Of a DNA stretch of 64,000 nt, positions 45,640 through 60,243 are shown one piece after another. The translations under genes were made by a program, and so were the position numbers. Below the pieces are notes generated by a model that was given only the letters and a program-made list of their open reading frames with translations, was not told where the DNA came from and did not search any database. The stretch's first letter is position 1; each line of letters begins with the position of its first letter. Source of the stretch: Adiantum capillus-veneris (Eukaryota; Streptophyta; Polypodiopsida; Polypodiales; Pteridaceae); NCBI GenBank assembly GCA_014529385.2, contig CM043952.1:66094870-66158869 (forward strand), in the 5' to 3' direction.

Positions 45640-46673
45640 TTCTTCGAGTACCTTCTGCTTCGAGCTTCAAGCTTCGAGATTCAAGGTTACAGGTTACAGG
45701 TTACAGGTTACAGGTTACAGGGACAGGTACAGATACAGGTGATTCACACAGGTAGAGGTAGCTGGAGTACAGTGATATACTAGCAGTGATGTCACTTGCA
45801 ATTGTTGTGGGTATGCATCACTTGGCGCCTATTTGAGCGCATTGTCTGCTGGATTGTACGTTACTTGTGGAAACTGCCATTGTACACATTTGTGGAGCCA
45901 TACTTGGTTGTATTTGGCAGTCCCAGCCATTTCTGAGACTTGGTCTGGAAGATAGTCATTTCTGAGACTTGACTATACACGATTTGCATTAGCCTTCGTG
46001 TGAGGGTCGATAGCGTGAGGTTTTTATTGAGCTGGGGGATTCTCAAATGTGGAGATCCTTTCGGTGATACAGGTAGCTGGAGCACCCTTTTTGTGACCTC
46101 GCCATAGGCTATGTACTAGTGAGTCCTACTTGATGCTCGGGTTCTATTATTGACACTTTATGCATACATATACAGTCTATATTTTGGGTTCCTACTGCTC
46201 TATTTCTGGGGAAACTCTGCCAAAAATTTTCCAAGTTATGATGGCTGTTTTTTTGGTCTTTTGAGCCATTTATGCTGTTATGCTGCTGAAATTTTGGCAA
46301 AATCAGAGGTTAAGTCAGGTGCGCCTTCTTGGGAGCTTCATGGTTGGCTTTAATGGATGATCAAAATGGCCCTCAATTCACTCCATTTCATTTAACTCAA
46401 AGAATCCAGATAAATGTTCATGTGTCCAGGAAGATTTTTTTCCAGCAGCGCATAGTCTTTATGTTCGGGCCAAGAAGATTACGAGAGATCTTGGAATGTC
46501 CTTTGCCTGTTGTAATTCCGATGATCAACTATGAAAACTCATTTGATGTGCATGTGTTTGTCCTTATCTAAAGTTGAGCTCCATTGAAGTTTCTGGGGAT
46601 TGGGTAGTCAAAAGTTTTGGGTTCTTGCACGTGTGTTCAAAGGAGTTCTCAAAGCATTGTAACTTGGGTAGCC
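45640..46673 (+). other. G5 leader; five GGTTACA repeats
   Basis: No coding signal. Five exact copies of GGTTACA lie at 45685-45719, followed by degenerate ACAGGTACAGATACAGG text. Such repeats just after the primer site could fall in an RNA leader. Confidence 0.6.
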
Positions 46674-47627
46674 ATGGCTTTCTCTTATCCGGAGTTTCAT
46701 GGAAGAAGTGATGAAGATGTGGAAGATTTTTTGGAAAAGATGGAGGTTGCCTGCATTAGCAACCAGATTCATGACCCTGCGCAGATGTTACGTCTTCTCC
46801 AAATTTGTTTGAAGAGTGATGCACGAGTTTGGTCCAAAACATTTGAAGAGGAGTTGCGTGCAGCGGATCCACCTGTAAGATTGAGTTGGGACAATCTAAG
46901 GCATGGGTTGGAAGTGGAGTTTGTGAAGATATAAGATCCTGACAAAGTGTGGCAAGAAGTACAAGGTTTGGTGCAAAAGGAAGGTGAGCCAGTAGATGCG
47001 TACATACGTAAGTTCTCATTGGCATGGGAGCGGATGTGCAAGGCCTTAGCACCACAGGTACCCCCGCCTGACATGATGAAGAAGGACATGTTCTTGACTG
47101 GTCTTTGGGAGAATATACGTTGGAGAGTGGATCTAAAGAAGCCTAGGACATATGAAGATGCACTAGAGGTAGCAAGGAACAAAGAGTGAAAGTTGAAGAA
47201 AATGAGCCAGTTAGGGGTGGAGTCTTTGCCCATGAGGTCTGAATTTCAGCCTATGGACTCTTTACAAGGTCACATGTCAGGGGTTCATCATGAACCAGTG
47301 GTTCCTGTTACTACTCAGGTTATGCCAGTAGTGGTCACTACATCGGTGCAAGATGATGGGCTAAGGCAAGACATGAGGCAAGTGGTAGATTTGATGAAGA
47401 ATCTTAGCCTAAACATGCTAGGTCAAGTGGGAAATAATCGAGGTCGAGGGAGGTTTGCAAATCAGCCAGGAGGTGAAGAAAGTCCTAGGAATGGTGTTGG
47501 ACAAAGCAATGGTAGGTTTTGGAGGCAGACGCCCACATGTTCTAATTGTGGAGAGTTGGGTCACATCAGCCCGCAATGTGATAAGCCACCAAGGATGGGG
47601 GGAGACATGTATCCATTGCCAAGATAG
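46674..47627 (+). pseudogene. G5 gag with three in-frame stops
   Basis: From ATG 46674: SYPEFHGRSDEDVEDFLEKM, then the retrotransposon gag core (WQEVQGLVQKEGEPVDAYIR, FLTGLWENIRWRV), then a Gly/Arg-rich part and the zinc knuckle CSNCGELGHISPQC (about 47538-47579). One frame (also used by protease) holds throughout. Stops are TAA 46932-46934, TGA 47187-47189 and TAG 47625-47627. Each could derive from CAA, CGA or CAG by one C-to-T change. Confidence 0.92.
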
Positions 47628-48503
47628 GTGCTAACTAGGTCAAATGATTATGGCATCGAAATTAAGGGAGATGAAGGAACTAGTGGACTGACCCAGGAGG
47701 AAAAGGGAAAGACAAAAGTGCTAACTGTAGTCACTTTGGAGAAGGCATCAAAGCTAGAGGATACATTAGTGATGCCTATTGGGAAGAGGACCACAGAGGA
47801 TAAGGAAGAAAGAAGTGCCCCAGGTCCTAGTAAGAAGAAAGGAAAGAGCCATGAAGGCGAGGATGTCAAGGCCAAGAGGAAAAGGAGAGCTCGTCGAAAG
47901 TTTCATGTTTCAGATTTTCCACTAGGGGATGGGCAATTAAGCTATGACTTGAAGGATGATCTGACGAGCAGGAAGGCAGATGTTACTTTTGGGCAGCTTA
48001 TAGAGATGGTGCCTAAGCTAAAGCGACAGTGGAAGAGGATGGTTAACCCAATGGAGAAAGAGCCGGAGAGAGGTTCAGTAAAGGTGTTGGCAATGGATGA
48101 GCTACCAAACATTTGTCCAATAGTAGATGTGTGGCATAAAAGGAAAAATTTGGGACAAGGTTATGTGGATGGTGGAGCCCAAATATGTGTCATTACACAC
48201 TCATGCGTTGAGAAGATGGGTCTTACAGTGTCTGGGGTGTCAGGTTTCCGGATCAGATTGGCAAACCATCAAAAAGTAAAATGCTTGGGTGTTGTAAAGA
48301 GCTTAGAAGTGGAGGCATATGATGCAAAGGCAATGGTTGATTTTCATGTGATGCCAGCAGGGTTGGGAGCATATCCTATTATACTGGGCAGACCATGGTT
48401 ACGTGCAGTGGGAGCTGTTCAAGATTGGCGACATGGTACGATTAGCCTCTATGGAAAGATAGGTGCCAAGAAGCTTTATATATGGACACAAGGAAACGAT
48501 TAG
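47628..48503 (+). pseudogene. G5 protease region (open)
   Basis: Same frame as gag, open for 291 codons. The N-terminal half is Lys/Glu-rich. The protease follows: GYVDGGAQICVITHSCVEKM (D-G-G-A at about 48166-48177), then AYPIILGRPWLRAVGA near the end. It ends at TAG 48501-48503 and overlaps the next frame by 22 bp. Confidence 0.9.
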
Positions 48504-49675
48504 AGGAGCTTTATGAAGATGAGGATGAGTCTAGTGATGAAGAATCTTCCACGGTGACAGATGAGGACAGTGATAGCATTACCAGCAGTGATGAGGATGC
48601 TGATGTTGCATTTCTTTTGATGGACAAAGAAATCCAGGAGTTTGGTTTAGTTGCATTTGCGAATGAGGTTGAAGATGAAAGTGAAGGGCCTTATGAAGTG
48701 ATTGAAGGGCTGATGCAAACCAAGGTTGATTTGTCAAAGAAGCAGGAATTGATGACACAAATTATCAGTGGAGACCTCTCAGCTATGGAGAAGGATATAT
48801 ATTTGCACATGCTGGCTAGTTTTCTGGATTTGTTCATTACTTCATATGAAGAGATCAGAGGGTTCAAGGACGAAGAGATGCATATAGAGCTGAAAGAAGG
48901 TGCTAAGCCAGTGCGGCAAAGGCTAAGAAGGATGGGTCAAGAGCAAATGGAAGCCTTGCGAGAAGAGGTGGACAAGTTATTGAAGGCAGGGTTCATAGTC
49001 CCTGTGGAGACCACAGAATAGGTGAGTCCAGTTGTAGTCAGTCCAAAGAAGGATGGGAAGTGGAGAATTTGTGTAGATTTTAAACCCTTAAACGTAGCCA
49101 CTAAGAAGAACCCATATCCTCTTCCATTCATCGATCAGATCTTGGATTCAGTGGCAGGTTATGAGAGGTACAGTGTGTGTGATGGTTTTTCAGGCTATTT
49201 TCAATTGAAGATTGCTCTTAAAGACCGCACAAAGACCACTTTTATTACGCCATGGGGCTGCTATTGCTACACAATATTGCCATTTGGGTTGTCAAATGGA
49301 CCTTCCTTCTATCAAGAGAGAGCAAATTGGGTGTTGGAACCATTCATTGGTAGTTGTGTTAAAGCTTTTATGGATGACTTCTGTGTTTATAGCAGTAGGG
49401 CTGAACACCATGAGAAGCTGCAGATGGTATTGGCTCGATATGATGAATGTGGAGGACAACTAAATCCAAAGAAATGTCATCTAGCACAGCCAAGGGTGAA
49501 GTTATTGGGCCATATGGTGTCAGAAAATGGCATTGAGGCTGATCCAGAAAAGGTTAAGTCTATTATTCTTCTTCCATCACCTACGAGTACGAAGCAATTG
49601 GCAACTTTTATACACAAAGTGAAGTACATGGCACGGTTTATTCCATTGTCTTCGCAGCTTCTTTATCCATTATAG
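48482..49675 (+). pseudogene. G5 acidic linker and reverse transcriptase, one stop inside
   Basis: The frame is shifted by -1 (or +2) against gag-protease. An Asp/Glu/Ser-rich linker (48500-48600) is followed by RT from about 48890: LRRMGQEQMEALREEVDKLL, FIVPVETTE, TAG at 49019-49021 (probably Trp), VSPVVVSPKKDGKWRICVDF, a palm with GFSGYFQLKIA, PFGLSNGPSFYQ and the catalytic AFMDDFCVYSS (two Asp intact). A TAG at 49673-49675 separates it from the RNase H frame, which continues without shift. Confidence 0.93.
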
Positions 49676-50230
49676 CAAGTGGAAAAGCATGATCCATTGC
49701 AATGGGATGACAAGTGTGAAGAAGTGTTTCAAGAGGTGAAAGAGGTGTTAGGGGGGTTGTCAGCCATGCAGGCTCATGATTGGGAGAAAGTGTTTTATGT
49801 AAATCCATCAGTAGGGGATGATGCCATTGGAGCCATGCTATTGCAAATGGGGAAGGGCAGCCATTATATGAGGCCAGTGTATTGTGCAAGCCGAGTGAAG
49901 TTGGTAGCGGAGAGAAAGTTCTCGGAAGTAGAGCTAGTGATGGCCAGTGTAATATTTGCTTGTCGACGATTTCGTCATTACTTGCTACCACGGCCTTTTG
50001 TTTTCTTGACAAGTTATGCCTTTTTGCCACAATTAATTAATGGTACTAACATGTCAAATGTGGTGAAGAAATGGGTAATTGAGCTGCAAGAGTTTGAGTT
50101 CTCTTTTCTAGTGGAAGATAGTACAAGGGCTACCCTAGCTGATTTGTTGACCTACAAGGAGAATCCCCTTATTGTTAAGGAAGAGGTGGTGAGAAAGTTA
50201 GTTGAAGAAGTGCCACAGATCAGCAATGCA
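49676..50230 (+). pseudogene. G5 first RNase H domain
   Basis: The retrotransposon RNase H: VFYVNPSVGDDAIGAMLLQ, RPVYCASRVKLVAERKFSEVE, HYLLPRPFVFLT, ending ATLADLLTYKENPL. It lies in the same frame as RT. The usual Asp at the start appears as Asn (YVNPS against the common VD.S), so activity is doubtful, as often in Tat elements that rely on the second RNase H. Confidence 0.85.
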
Positions 50231-50640
50231 CATGTGTTGTTCTTTGATGGTTCATACAGAAAGAGCCATGATGCAGCTTCAGGGGGTATACCACTTTATG
50301 ATCCAGAGGGGAAGCTAGTATGCAAGAGAGGGTTCAAATTGGATGCTCATAGTAACAATGAGGCTGAATATGCTACTCTGGAAGCTGGATAACACATTTG
50401 TTTGAAGCATGGGGTTCGAAGGTTGAGCATAAAAGGTGATGCCTTGTTAGTGGCGAAGCAAGTGCCGGGTGTGTGGAAGAGCAAGAACACCTCATTGAAG
50501 GAAATGTGCTTCAGAATTAAAGGCCTATTAAAAAAGTTCGAAGCATGGATCATCAGACACATTGAACGTGCTCTAAATGGAGAGGCACATGAAGCAGCTC
50601 AAGGCATGATTGGGGAGCTATTTGTGTTGAGGACCACTTT
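50231..50640 (+). pseudogene. G5 second (plant/archaeal-type) RNase H
   Basis: HVLFFDGSYRKSHDAASGG (first Asp), SNNEAEYATLEAG (Glu), a TAA at 50390-50392, then LSIKGDALLVAKQV (Asp) and ERALNGEAHEAAQ, where the fourth catalytic position is usually N-x-x-A-D; here it reads A-H, so the Asp seems changed to His. This extra RNase H placed before integrase is the mark of the Tat/Ogre lineage. Confidence 0.85.
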
Positions 50641-52024
50641 ACCTCTTTATCATGGCCGGGAAAGTTTGGCTCAAGAAGAGGAGTTTTTGCCAACAGGAAT
50701 CATTCCAAAGGAGATTCAGAAGTCTAAGAAGTATGGCTTTGTGCGTAGAGCATACAGGTACAAATTGATTGGTGATGTCTTATACATGAAAGGGGCTGAT
50801 CTCGTGTTGAGACGTGTACCTTGGCGGGAGGAGCTTTACAGAGTGTTGGAAGAGAATCATGAAGGCGCATGTGGTGGCCATTTTGCTCTAAAGATCACCT
50901 TGCATAAGATTTTGCAAGAGGGGTATGTATGGCCTAGTTTGCACAAGGATGTTCACCATTGGTGTAGGTCTTGCAATAGGTGTCAAGCATTTGGGAAGAG
51001 AGTGTTGAAGCCAGAGCTACGAAAAACCATTATGGCGTTTGATGTGTTTGAAAAGTGGGGGATTGATGCAATAGGCCCGTTACCTATCACAAGCAGGGGC
51101 AAAAGCTATATCTTGACGGCAGTGGACTATCTCTCTAGATGGGCAGAGGCTATAGAAGTAAAACAGATCACTGCAAAGGATGTGGCAAAATTTGTGTATG
51201 ATGAAATATGTTGCAAGTTTGGAGTGACATTAGAGCTACTTTCAGATAAGGGGCTAGGATTTAGAGCTAAACTGCTAGACTTCTTATGCACAAAGATGAA
51301 GATTAGGCACCAGCATACCACTCCTTATTACCTGCAGTGTAATGGCTTAAATGAAAGATTCAATGGTGAGTTGGTACAAATTCTTTCTAAAGTGACATAG
51401 CACCAAGGAAAGAATTGGGATTTGGAATTGCCTAGTGCATTATGGGCTTACCGTACTTCGGTGAAGACAGGTACAGGGTTTACTCCATTTCATTTGGTGT
51501 ATGGAAAGGAAGCACTATTGCCTGTGGAGGTAGAGTTGCCTGCGGTCAAGATGTTAGAGAAGTTGCTTGGGCCGCCTAGTGATGCATTCAAAGAGAGGCT
51601 CTTGCAGTTACAAGAGGTCCAGTTGGATAGGATGAGCGCATTGGAGCATTATGGGCAGATGAAGGATAAGGCTTTGGCAAAGATAAATGAAAAGGTCAAA
51701 AGTAAGGGTATCAAGAAACATGACTTGGTTTTGCGCTACAACAATAAGCTGGACAACACCTTCCAAAAGAAGTTTCAAATTAAGTGGGAAGGCCCTTTCA
51801 AGGTAGTGGAGTGTTTTCCAAATGGCACATATCAGCTGGCTAACCTGGATGGTGTTCTACATAAGTCAAGGGTAAATGGATTGCGTCTAAAATTGTATCA
51901 TGCTAGATTGATGATGGTGGAGCAAGATGAGCTGTCTGTGGATCAAGCAGTGTTGGTGAGGGATGAGGAGACCTGTGATGCGGCGAGTCTCATATCTCTC
52001 TTTGCTGTTGCTGATCATGAATGA
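50640..52024 (+). pseudogene. G5 integrase, one stop inside
   Basis: Zinc region HEGACGGHFALKITLHK...CRSCNRCQ at about 50857-50985. The core has KWGIDAIGPLP (first Asp), LLSDKGLGF (second Asp) and LNERFNGEL (Glu). A TAG at 51398-51400 interrupts it; the same frame then resumes with LELPSALWAYRTSVK and a C-terminal KWEGPFKVVECFPNGTYQL fold. It ends at TGA 52022-52024. No chromodomain is seen. Confidence 0.92.
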
Positions 52025-52029
52025 TCTAG

Positions 52030-52052
52030 CAGACTAGGGGATGAGCAAATTA
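52030..52052 (+). other. G5 polypurine tract region
   Basis: GACTAGGGGATGAGCAAA lies directly before TTA and the 3' LTR. It is the only purine-rich run at this border. Confidence 0.6.
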
Positions 52053-53194
52053 TGTCAGGAGTTTTTTGGAGCAAGGGATTGCGCATATGTACATATACAT
52101 GCATCGTGCATCAAATAAAGAATTGCCCATTTTTCAGAGCCAGGTGGTTATGTGGGGCCCACATGTGTACAAGTAGGACAGGGTGTACATAGTGCATCAA
52201 TTTTCACTATTACCAGTACCACTGTGTTTTTTCTACAATAAGGAGGAGTTGGTAGCGCGTAAAACTTCTCGAGGAAGCTATCCGCGGGTAGACGACATGA
52301 GGTAAGCAGGTGCGTCAGATGGCATCTAGTGGCGTCAAGAGGTTGAACGGGGTCAATACTTGCACGTGGAGAAGTATGGACACGACGTGGGTGTTTTCTT
52401 GTGATACTTATGCAGAAAGGTTATCATGAGGACCACTTTTTGGGGCCACTTCACGTGGTTGCGGGATGCATTATTTGGAAAAACTGAGTGCCAGGTGTGT
52501 GGATGATGCAAAAAGGTGACAACTATGCATTGCGAGGTCAGTTTTTGGCCTGTTCGGGGTCCGTTTGAGGTCATCTAAAAGGCCAAGGGTGCCCAACTAA
52601 TAAAGCTAAGTATGGGAACTGAAAAAATTGAGAGAAGACCAGAAAAAACGTGGAGAAGAGAGGAGGAACAACCGCAAGTGTGTTTTTGCTGTTTTTGGAG
52701 CATTTTTTGGCCCTAAACTGCTCATCCGAGGTCGGATTTGAGCACTGTGACATTGTAGGGTGGGGTTTTTGGGCGTTCTGGACGCAATGACGCTGTCCAT
52801 TTTGCCAAATTCCTCACAGATTTTTTGCTGTTTTTCCTGTGTAATCTTCTCCGGTGAGTGAAGCCTCTGCTTAACTTTGTGGTTGTATCTGGTGTATTTC
52901 CTCAATACTGTGTAAACTATTTGCCCCATTGGTGTTGGGCTGAGCTTCATTGAGTCTAAACAACAGCAATTTGCCTCCTTTGAGCTGAATTGAGAGTGTG
53001 TGTGTGAGTGTGTATGTGTGAGTGTTGAGTGGGCAAGTGGGAATCTCTCTCTTCTCACTCCGTCTGTGTGTTTCCTGTCTCGGCCAGGCTGGTTGTGTAA
53101 GCCGAGTGGTGCCCCATAATGTGTGTGTGTATCATCCCAAGAGTGTGTGTCGGGTCATTATAGAGGCGTTGTGTGTGTTTCCATCCTGCTCACA
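52053..53194 (+). repeat. G5 3' LTR (1142 bp)
   Basis: Starts TGTCAGGAG and ends GCTCACA, followed by ACGC, the right target duplication. Confidence 0.95.
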
Positions 53195-53198
53195 ACGC

Positions 53199-56779
<3,581 letters not shown>

Positions 56780-56794
56780 TTGCTCTGATACCAA
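56780..56794 (-). other. Element X primer-binding site (tRNA-iMet), right arm
   Basis: On the minus strand TTGGTATCAGAGCAA follows the right arm after TA. It is the canonical initiator-Met site; the left arm keeps only TTGGTACCA. Confidence 0.8.
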
Positions 56795-56796
56795 TA

Positions 56797-56957
56797 TGAG
56801 AACCCTAGGAGCTAGAGACCTGGATCCTCCACCCAACCGCCCATACTTATAGGCTCTTAGCCCTAGGATCCCCTGTCCACACTGCTAGCTGGCCCATGGC
56901 CGGGGTCCGTGACCCCCTTTAGGGTAGGGCCCTGCCCGTAGGACCCGTGTCTTGACA
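56797..56957 (-). repeat. Element X right inverted terminal repeat (LTR-like)
   Basis: 161 bp, reverse complement of the left arm with five substitutions and one gap, all in the outer 65 bp. It carries TATAAGTA (minus strand) at 56844-56851. Confidence 0.9.
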
Positions 56958-57447
56958 CGGATGGTGAGATTGATTGCTATAAGTCTTGACTTGTTGCAAA
57001 GGGATATGCACAACAAAAAGGAATAGATTATGAAGAGACTTTTGCTCCCACTTGTTGTATGACTAATGTGCATTTTCTATGTGCATTGATAGCTCATTCT
57101 AGTTGGGATGTACATCAATCAGACATTGTTACTGCTTTTTTGAATGATGACATATTTGAGGAAGTTTATGTAGCGCAACCTTGTGATTTTTTCAAGAAAG
57201 GACAAGAGGATAAAGTGTGGTAATGGAAGAAAGCTTTGTATGGGTTGAAGCAATCTCCTTGTGCTTGGTATGAGAAAGATGACACTCATTTGGTCAAAAA
57301 AGGCTTTTATAACAGTCCAACAGAAAGCACTTTGTATGTGAAGCGTGAGGGCGATGTACGTATGATTGTTGTTCTATATGTGTATGATTTGTTGATCATT
57401 GGTGCAAATGAGGCACATATTGCTGAATTTAAGGATGTGTTGGCAGT
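56958..57447 (+). pseudogene. C2 reverse transcriptase, right part
   Basis: Begins at the second CGGAT copy and continues the RT: LVAKGYAQQKGIDYEETFAP (after a stop), DVHQSDIVTAFLND, ALYGLKQSPCAWY, then LYVYDLLIIGANEAHIAEF, where the catalytic pair YVDD reads YVYD, so one Asp is lost. It stops at LAV (57447), exactly where the G6 LTR starts. Confidence 0.92.
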
Positions 57448-58898
57448 TGTAGCATAGCGCACAACCCACCGACATAATGTCAATCCGGCAGATCGGAACC
57501 CGGCTAGTGCATGGAGGCGTGGATGCACCAAATACGATGGATTGAGGACTCTAATGAGAGAGTAGGAGTTAGTGATTAGAGAAGAGGGAATGCAAGAAGA
57601 GATGGGAAGCTCTTTGCACACACACCTAGATCCATCACTCAACTCTCATAAGTTGAAGGACATGATGCTAATCTCTCACTAATGACTAACATTCACACAT
57701 AAAAGCATGCACACACAATCATATGGAAGCCAAAATTAGAGACATGCAATGCCATTGCCTCAACACACACACACTCTAATCAAGCACACACATGAAGAAA
57801 ATGCACAACACATGAGGAAATTAGCAAGAGGAGAGAATGATTATATGAAATTAGAGGCTAATAATCACAAATCTAAGCATCACAACACATAGAGACATGG
57901 GAGAGAAGCATAGAGAGACAAATAGCTTTGCATCAACCCAATGCTAACTACAATGTGAGAGGGAGATACATCTCGATAGCCACCTCTCTTCTCTACTCTC
58001 CACCCTAGCTCTCAAAAGAATGAGCTTCAAATTGTAGCATTTGACATTTATACCTAGGGTTTTTTAAGAAGTGGCTGCCACCCAAATTTGCATAAAAGGC
58101 CTAGGGTCACAAATACAAGGTGGAACTCTCATAGAGCCCATTCTATGTAGGCGACCGCCTTGGAGAGGTGTGATGGGCTGCAATAGAGGGGTTGAAGGCC
58201 GCTGGGTGTGCCAGTGAAGGTATGTAGGTAGGGAAGTTGAGGAGTTGCAAGACAGCGCTAAGGCAAGTCGGCCGACTGCATGAAAGAGCACTGAGAAGGT
58301 TTTTTTGGGGGGAACAGGTGATGACATGCTGAGGGTGGCCTCGGGTATCTTTTTGACAAGGACCTGTGAAGCAGAGAGTGAGGCCGCCAGTGCGGGTTGC
58401 CTTTAGCCGAGGAAGGATGCCGGATTGCATTGACTCGGCCGACGCCATCATTGTATCCGAATTCTTGTTTTCTTTGCTATGCATAAGTGACTTTATGGTA
58501 TGGTTGGGTTAGTGTTTGTGTTGGATTTGCCATCATTCTTCTTGTCTGCGTCTCGTCTTTTGCCTTATGCCGGTGGTAGCGGTGGCTCCAGGATCGTGTG
58601 TATGTGAGCAAAGAGAGAGGGAGAGAGAGGTTGGGCGAGCTTACTGTGTTTGCAAATTTGATGAATATGCTATGCTTTAGCAGTTATGGTTGTATGTTGT
58701 CGAGTCAGTTATCCTTGGGGTTTATAAGTGGTTGCGTATAGCTGGTGGTGCTCGTAAACGAGTCGGTGCATTGGAGATTGGCAGAAAGTGTGCATGCGTG
58801 TATGTTTTTGAGTGGCTTGGGGTGCTGGATATCTGCTGGGCTATAGAGAGGCATCTAGTTTGTGTCCTGTGTGTGTTCCCATTTCCCCCATCCCATCA
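57448..58898 (+). repeat. G6 5' LTR (about 1451 bp)
   Basis: TGTAGCATAGCG to CATCCCATCA. The left edge is set by the break in copia RT, the right by the primer site two bases on. GCAGT at 57443-57447 would be the target duplication. No second copy is in the window to confirm it. Confidence 0.7.
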
Positions 58899-58899
58899 G

Positions 58900-58919
58900 T
58901 GGTGCCCCCACTGAGGATC
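58900..58919 (+). other. G6 primer-binding site
   Basis: TGGTGCCCCCACTGAGGATC, 18 of 20 matching the G5 site. Confidence 0.7.
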
Positions 58920-58955
58920 TACTGATTGCTCCTCGGTGAAGCTTTAAAGCCTGAA

Positions 58956-59603
58956 GATGATGCATGATATTGACTTGGTGCTTGCTGGAGAAGAAGAGGC
59001 TGTAGATTGGTTTTCGGATCTGGAGCTATACCTGTTGTAGTTGAGAATTTGTGGACATGAAGCCAAATTGAAGGCCCTACCATTGGTTCTACAAGGACGA
59101 GCCAAAGCCTGGTTTGAAGGATTGAAGATTGCAGATTGCCAGTCGCGCTGAGCAAGATTCGAAAGCAGTTTGTTGAAGCTTTTCAGAAGCAAGTTTCTCC
59201 ATCAGACTTGGGTGAGAATTTGAGCAAGCTCAAGCAGGATGTAAGTGAAGATTTTGCTTTGTTTTTGGGTAAATTTGAATCTATTTGGGAGAGACTAACT
59301 GCTGCTACATGTGTGCGAAATGGAGACCATTTCAAGCGAGAACAGTTTCTAGCTTGCTTGCATTTGCGAATCAAAGAGAAGGTCAAGTGCGGTGGTGTAG
59401 AGGACTATGCGCAGATGGTTCGCTTGGCAAAGGTAAAGAGCAGGAAAGCAAAGAAGAAGCTGGAGATGGGTTTGTTGAAGCCGACAGAATATGGATATAG
59501 CTTGACAATGGATCTGCGTCATGCCATGAAGCCAAAGGGGAGTTCAAGCGTCAAAGAGGTAGCTACTTTGCCATTGGTAAGCCATTCTGGTCATTCGTTT
59601 TAA
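58956..59603 (+). pseudogene. G6 gag fragment
   Basis: MMHDIDLVLAGEEEAVDWF starts at 58956, then a stop, then ALPLVLQGRAKAWFEGLK (typical retrotransposon gag). A frame shift at about 59150 leads into the second half (KIRKQFVEAFQKQVSPSDLG, REQFLACLHLRIKEKV) open to 59603. The zinc knuckle is not reached before the CACTA insertion. Confidence 0.82.
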
Positions 59604-59630
59604 TTTGTTCCTCCAATGTGGTGTGACCCT

Positions 59631-59870
59631 CACTACAAGAGGTTGTGTGCTCTTGTGACGATGTTAGCGACGAAAATACACTAGGTTTTTATAACCCCCG
59701 GCGTCGCTAAAACCGTCGCTAATAGCGTCGCTATGAGTGTCGCTATATGCGTCGCTATAAGCGTCGCTATATAGAGACGCTCATAGCGACGGTTATAGCG
59801 ATGTTTACACAGAAGTCTATAGCGACGCTCCAGAGCCATAAATAGCGACGGTTATAGCGACGCCCGAGAG
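59631..59870. repeat. CACTA terminal and subterminal repeats
   Basis: After the CACTACAAGA end, the motif TAGCGACG and its complement CGTCGCTA recur more than ten times in 59700-59865, first in one orientation and then in the other, so the zone can fold back on itself. In En/Spm such motifs bind the element-encoded TNPA; that role is inferred here. Confidence 0.93.
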
Positions 59871-60243
59871 AAATTTTTTTTGGTGACAGGGCATTGAATG
59901 CCCTGCCACCCATCAACCATATTGTACTTGATTCACTTTTTAAAAAAAGTGCAAGGGTAGATAATAGACCCAAAATAGTCACCCACAAGACGCATTGTTT
60001 GCAAAATTGACAAGCGTAAAATTGACAATTGTACACATCATAGGCAAAATGAATTGATTGGCAAATGTAATAATGACAATTGTACAACATCATAGGCATA
60101 AAGAATTGATTGGCAAAATGAATTGCGGTGACAAATGTAATAATATACATGGTTCAAAAAGACGAATAAAATCCGTCTCATGATACATAAGCTATGAGAA
60201 ACCCTAAACTAATGCTATCTAGCTACCGCTAAACTGACGTCGT
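59871..60243. other. CACTA 3' noncoding region
   Basis: AT-rich, no gene, with a few repeats of an AATTGATTGGCAAA-like text at about 60050-60120. It probably holds the 3' UTR of the neighbouring gene. Confidence 0.5.

Larger units (their letters stand above)
44473..53194 (+). mobile_element. Ty3/gypsy Tat-like element G5, structurally complete
   Basis: 8722 bp with 1141/1142-bp LTRs (about 96-97% alike by eye), primer site, gag, protease, RT, RNase H, a second RNase H and integrase in order, a polypurine tract, and ACGC target duplications at 44469-44472 and 53195-53198. The coding region is collinear; what breaks it is seven in-frame stop codons and one frame change. The dual RNase H layout points to the Tat lineage. 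Confidence 0.93.
57448..59630 (+). mobile_element. LTR retrotransposon G6, 5' end (interrupted by CACTA)
   Basis: A candidate 5' LTR (57448-58898) inserted in C2, a primer site like that of G5, and a gag region cut at 59630 by the CACTA element. The remainder would follow beyond the CACTA, outside the window. Confidence 0.75.

Noticed and set aside
45685-45719. GGTTACA repeats as interstitial telomere
   Set aside because: The unit is not the plant telomere TTTAGGG or a simple variant.
46674-52024. Stops in G5 removed by U-to-C RNA editing as in fern or hornwort organelles
   Set aside because: That editing acts on organelle transcripts, while this is a nuclear retrotransposon; methylcytosine deamination is simpler.
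59690-59870. Repeated TAGCGACG motifs as a CRISPR-like array
   Set aside because: Spacing is irregular, both orientations occur, and it directly follows a CACTA terminus in a plant genome.
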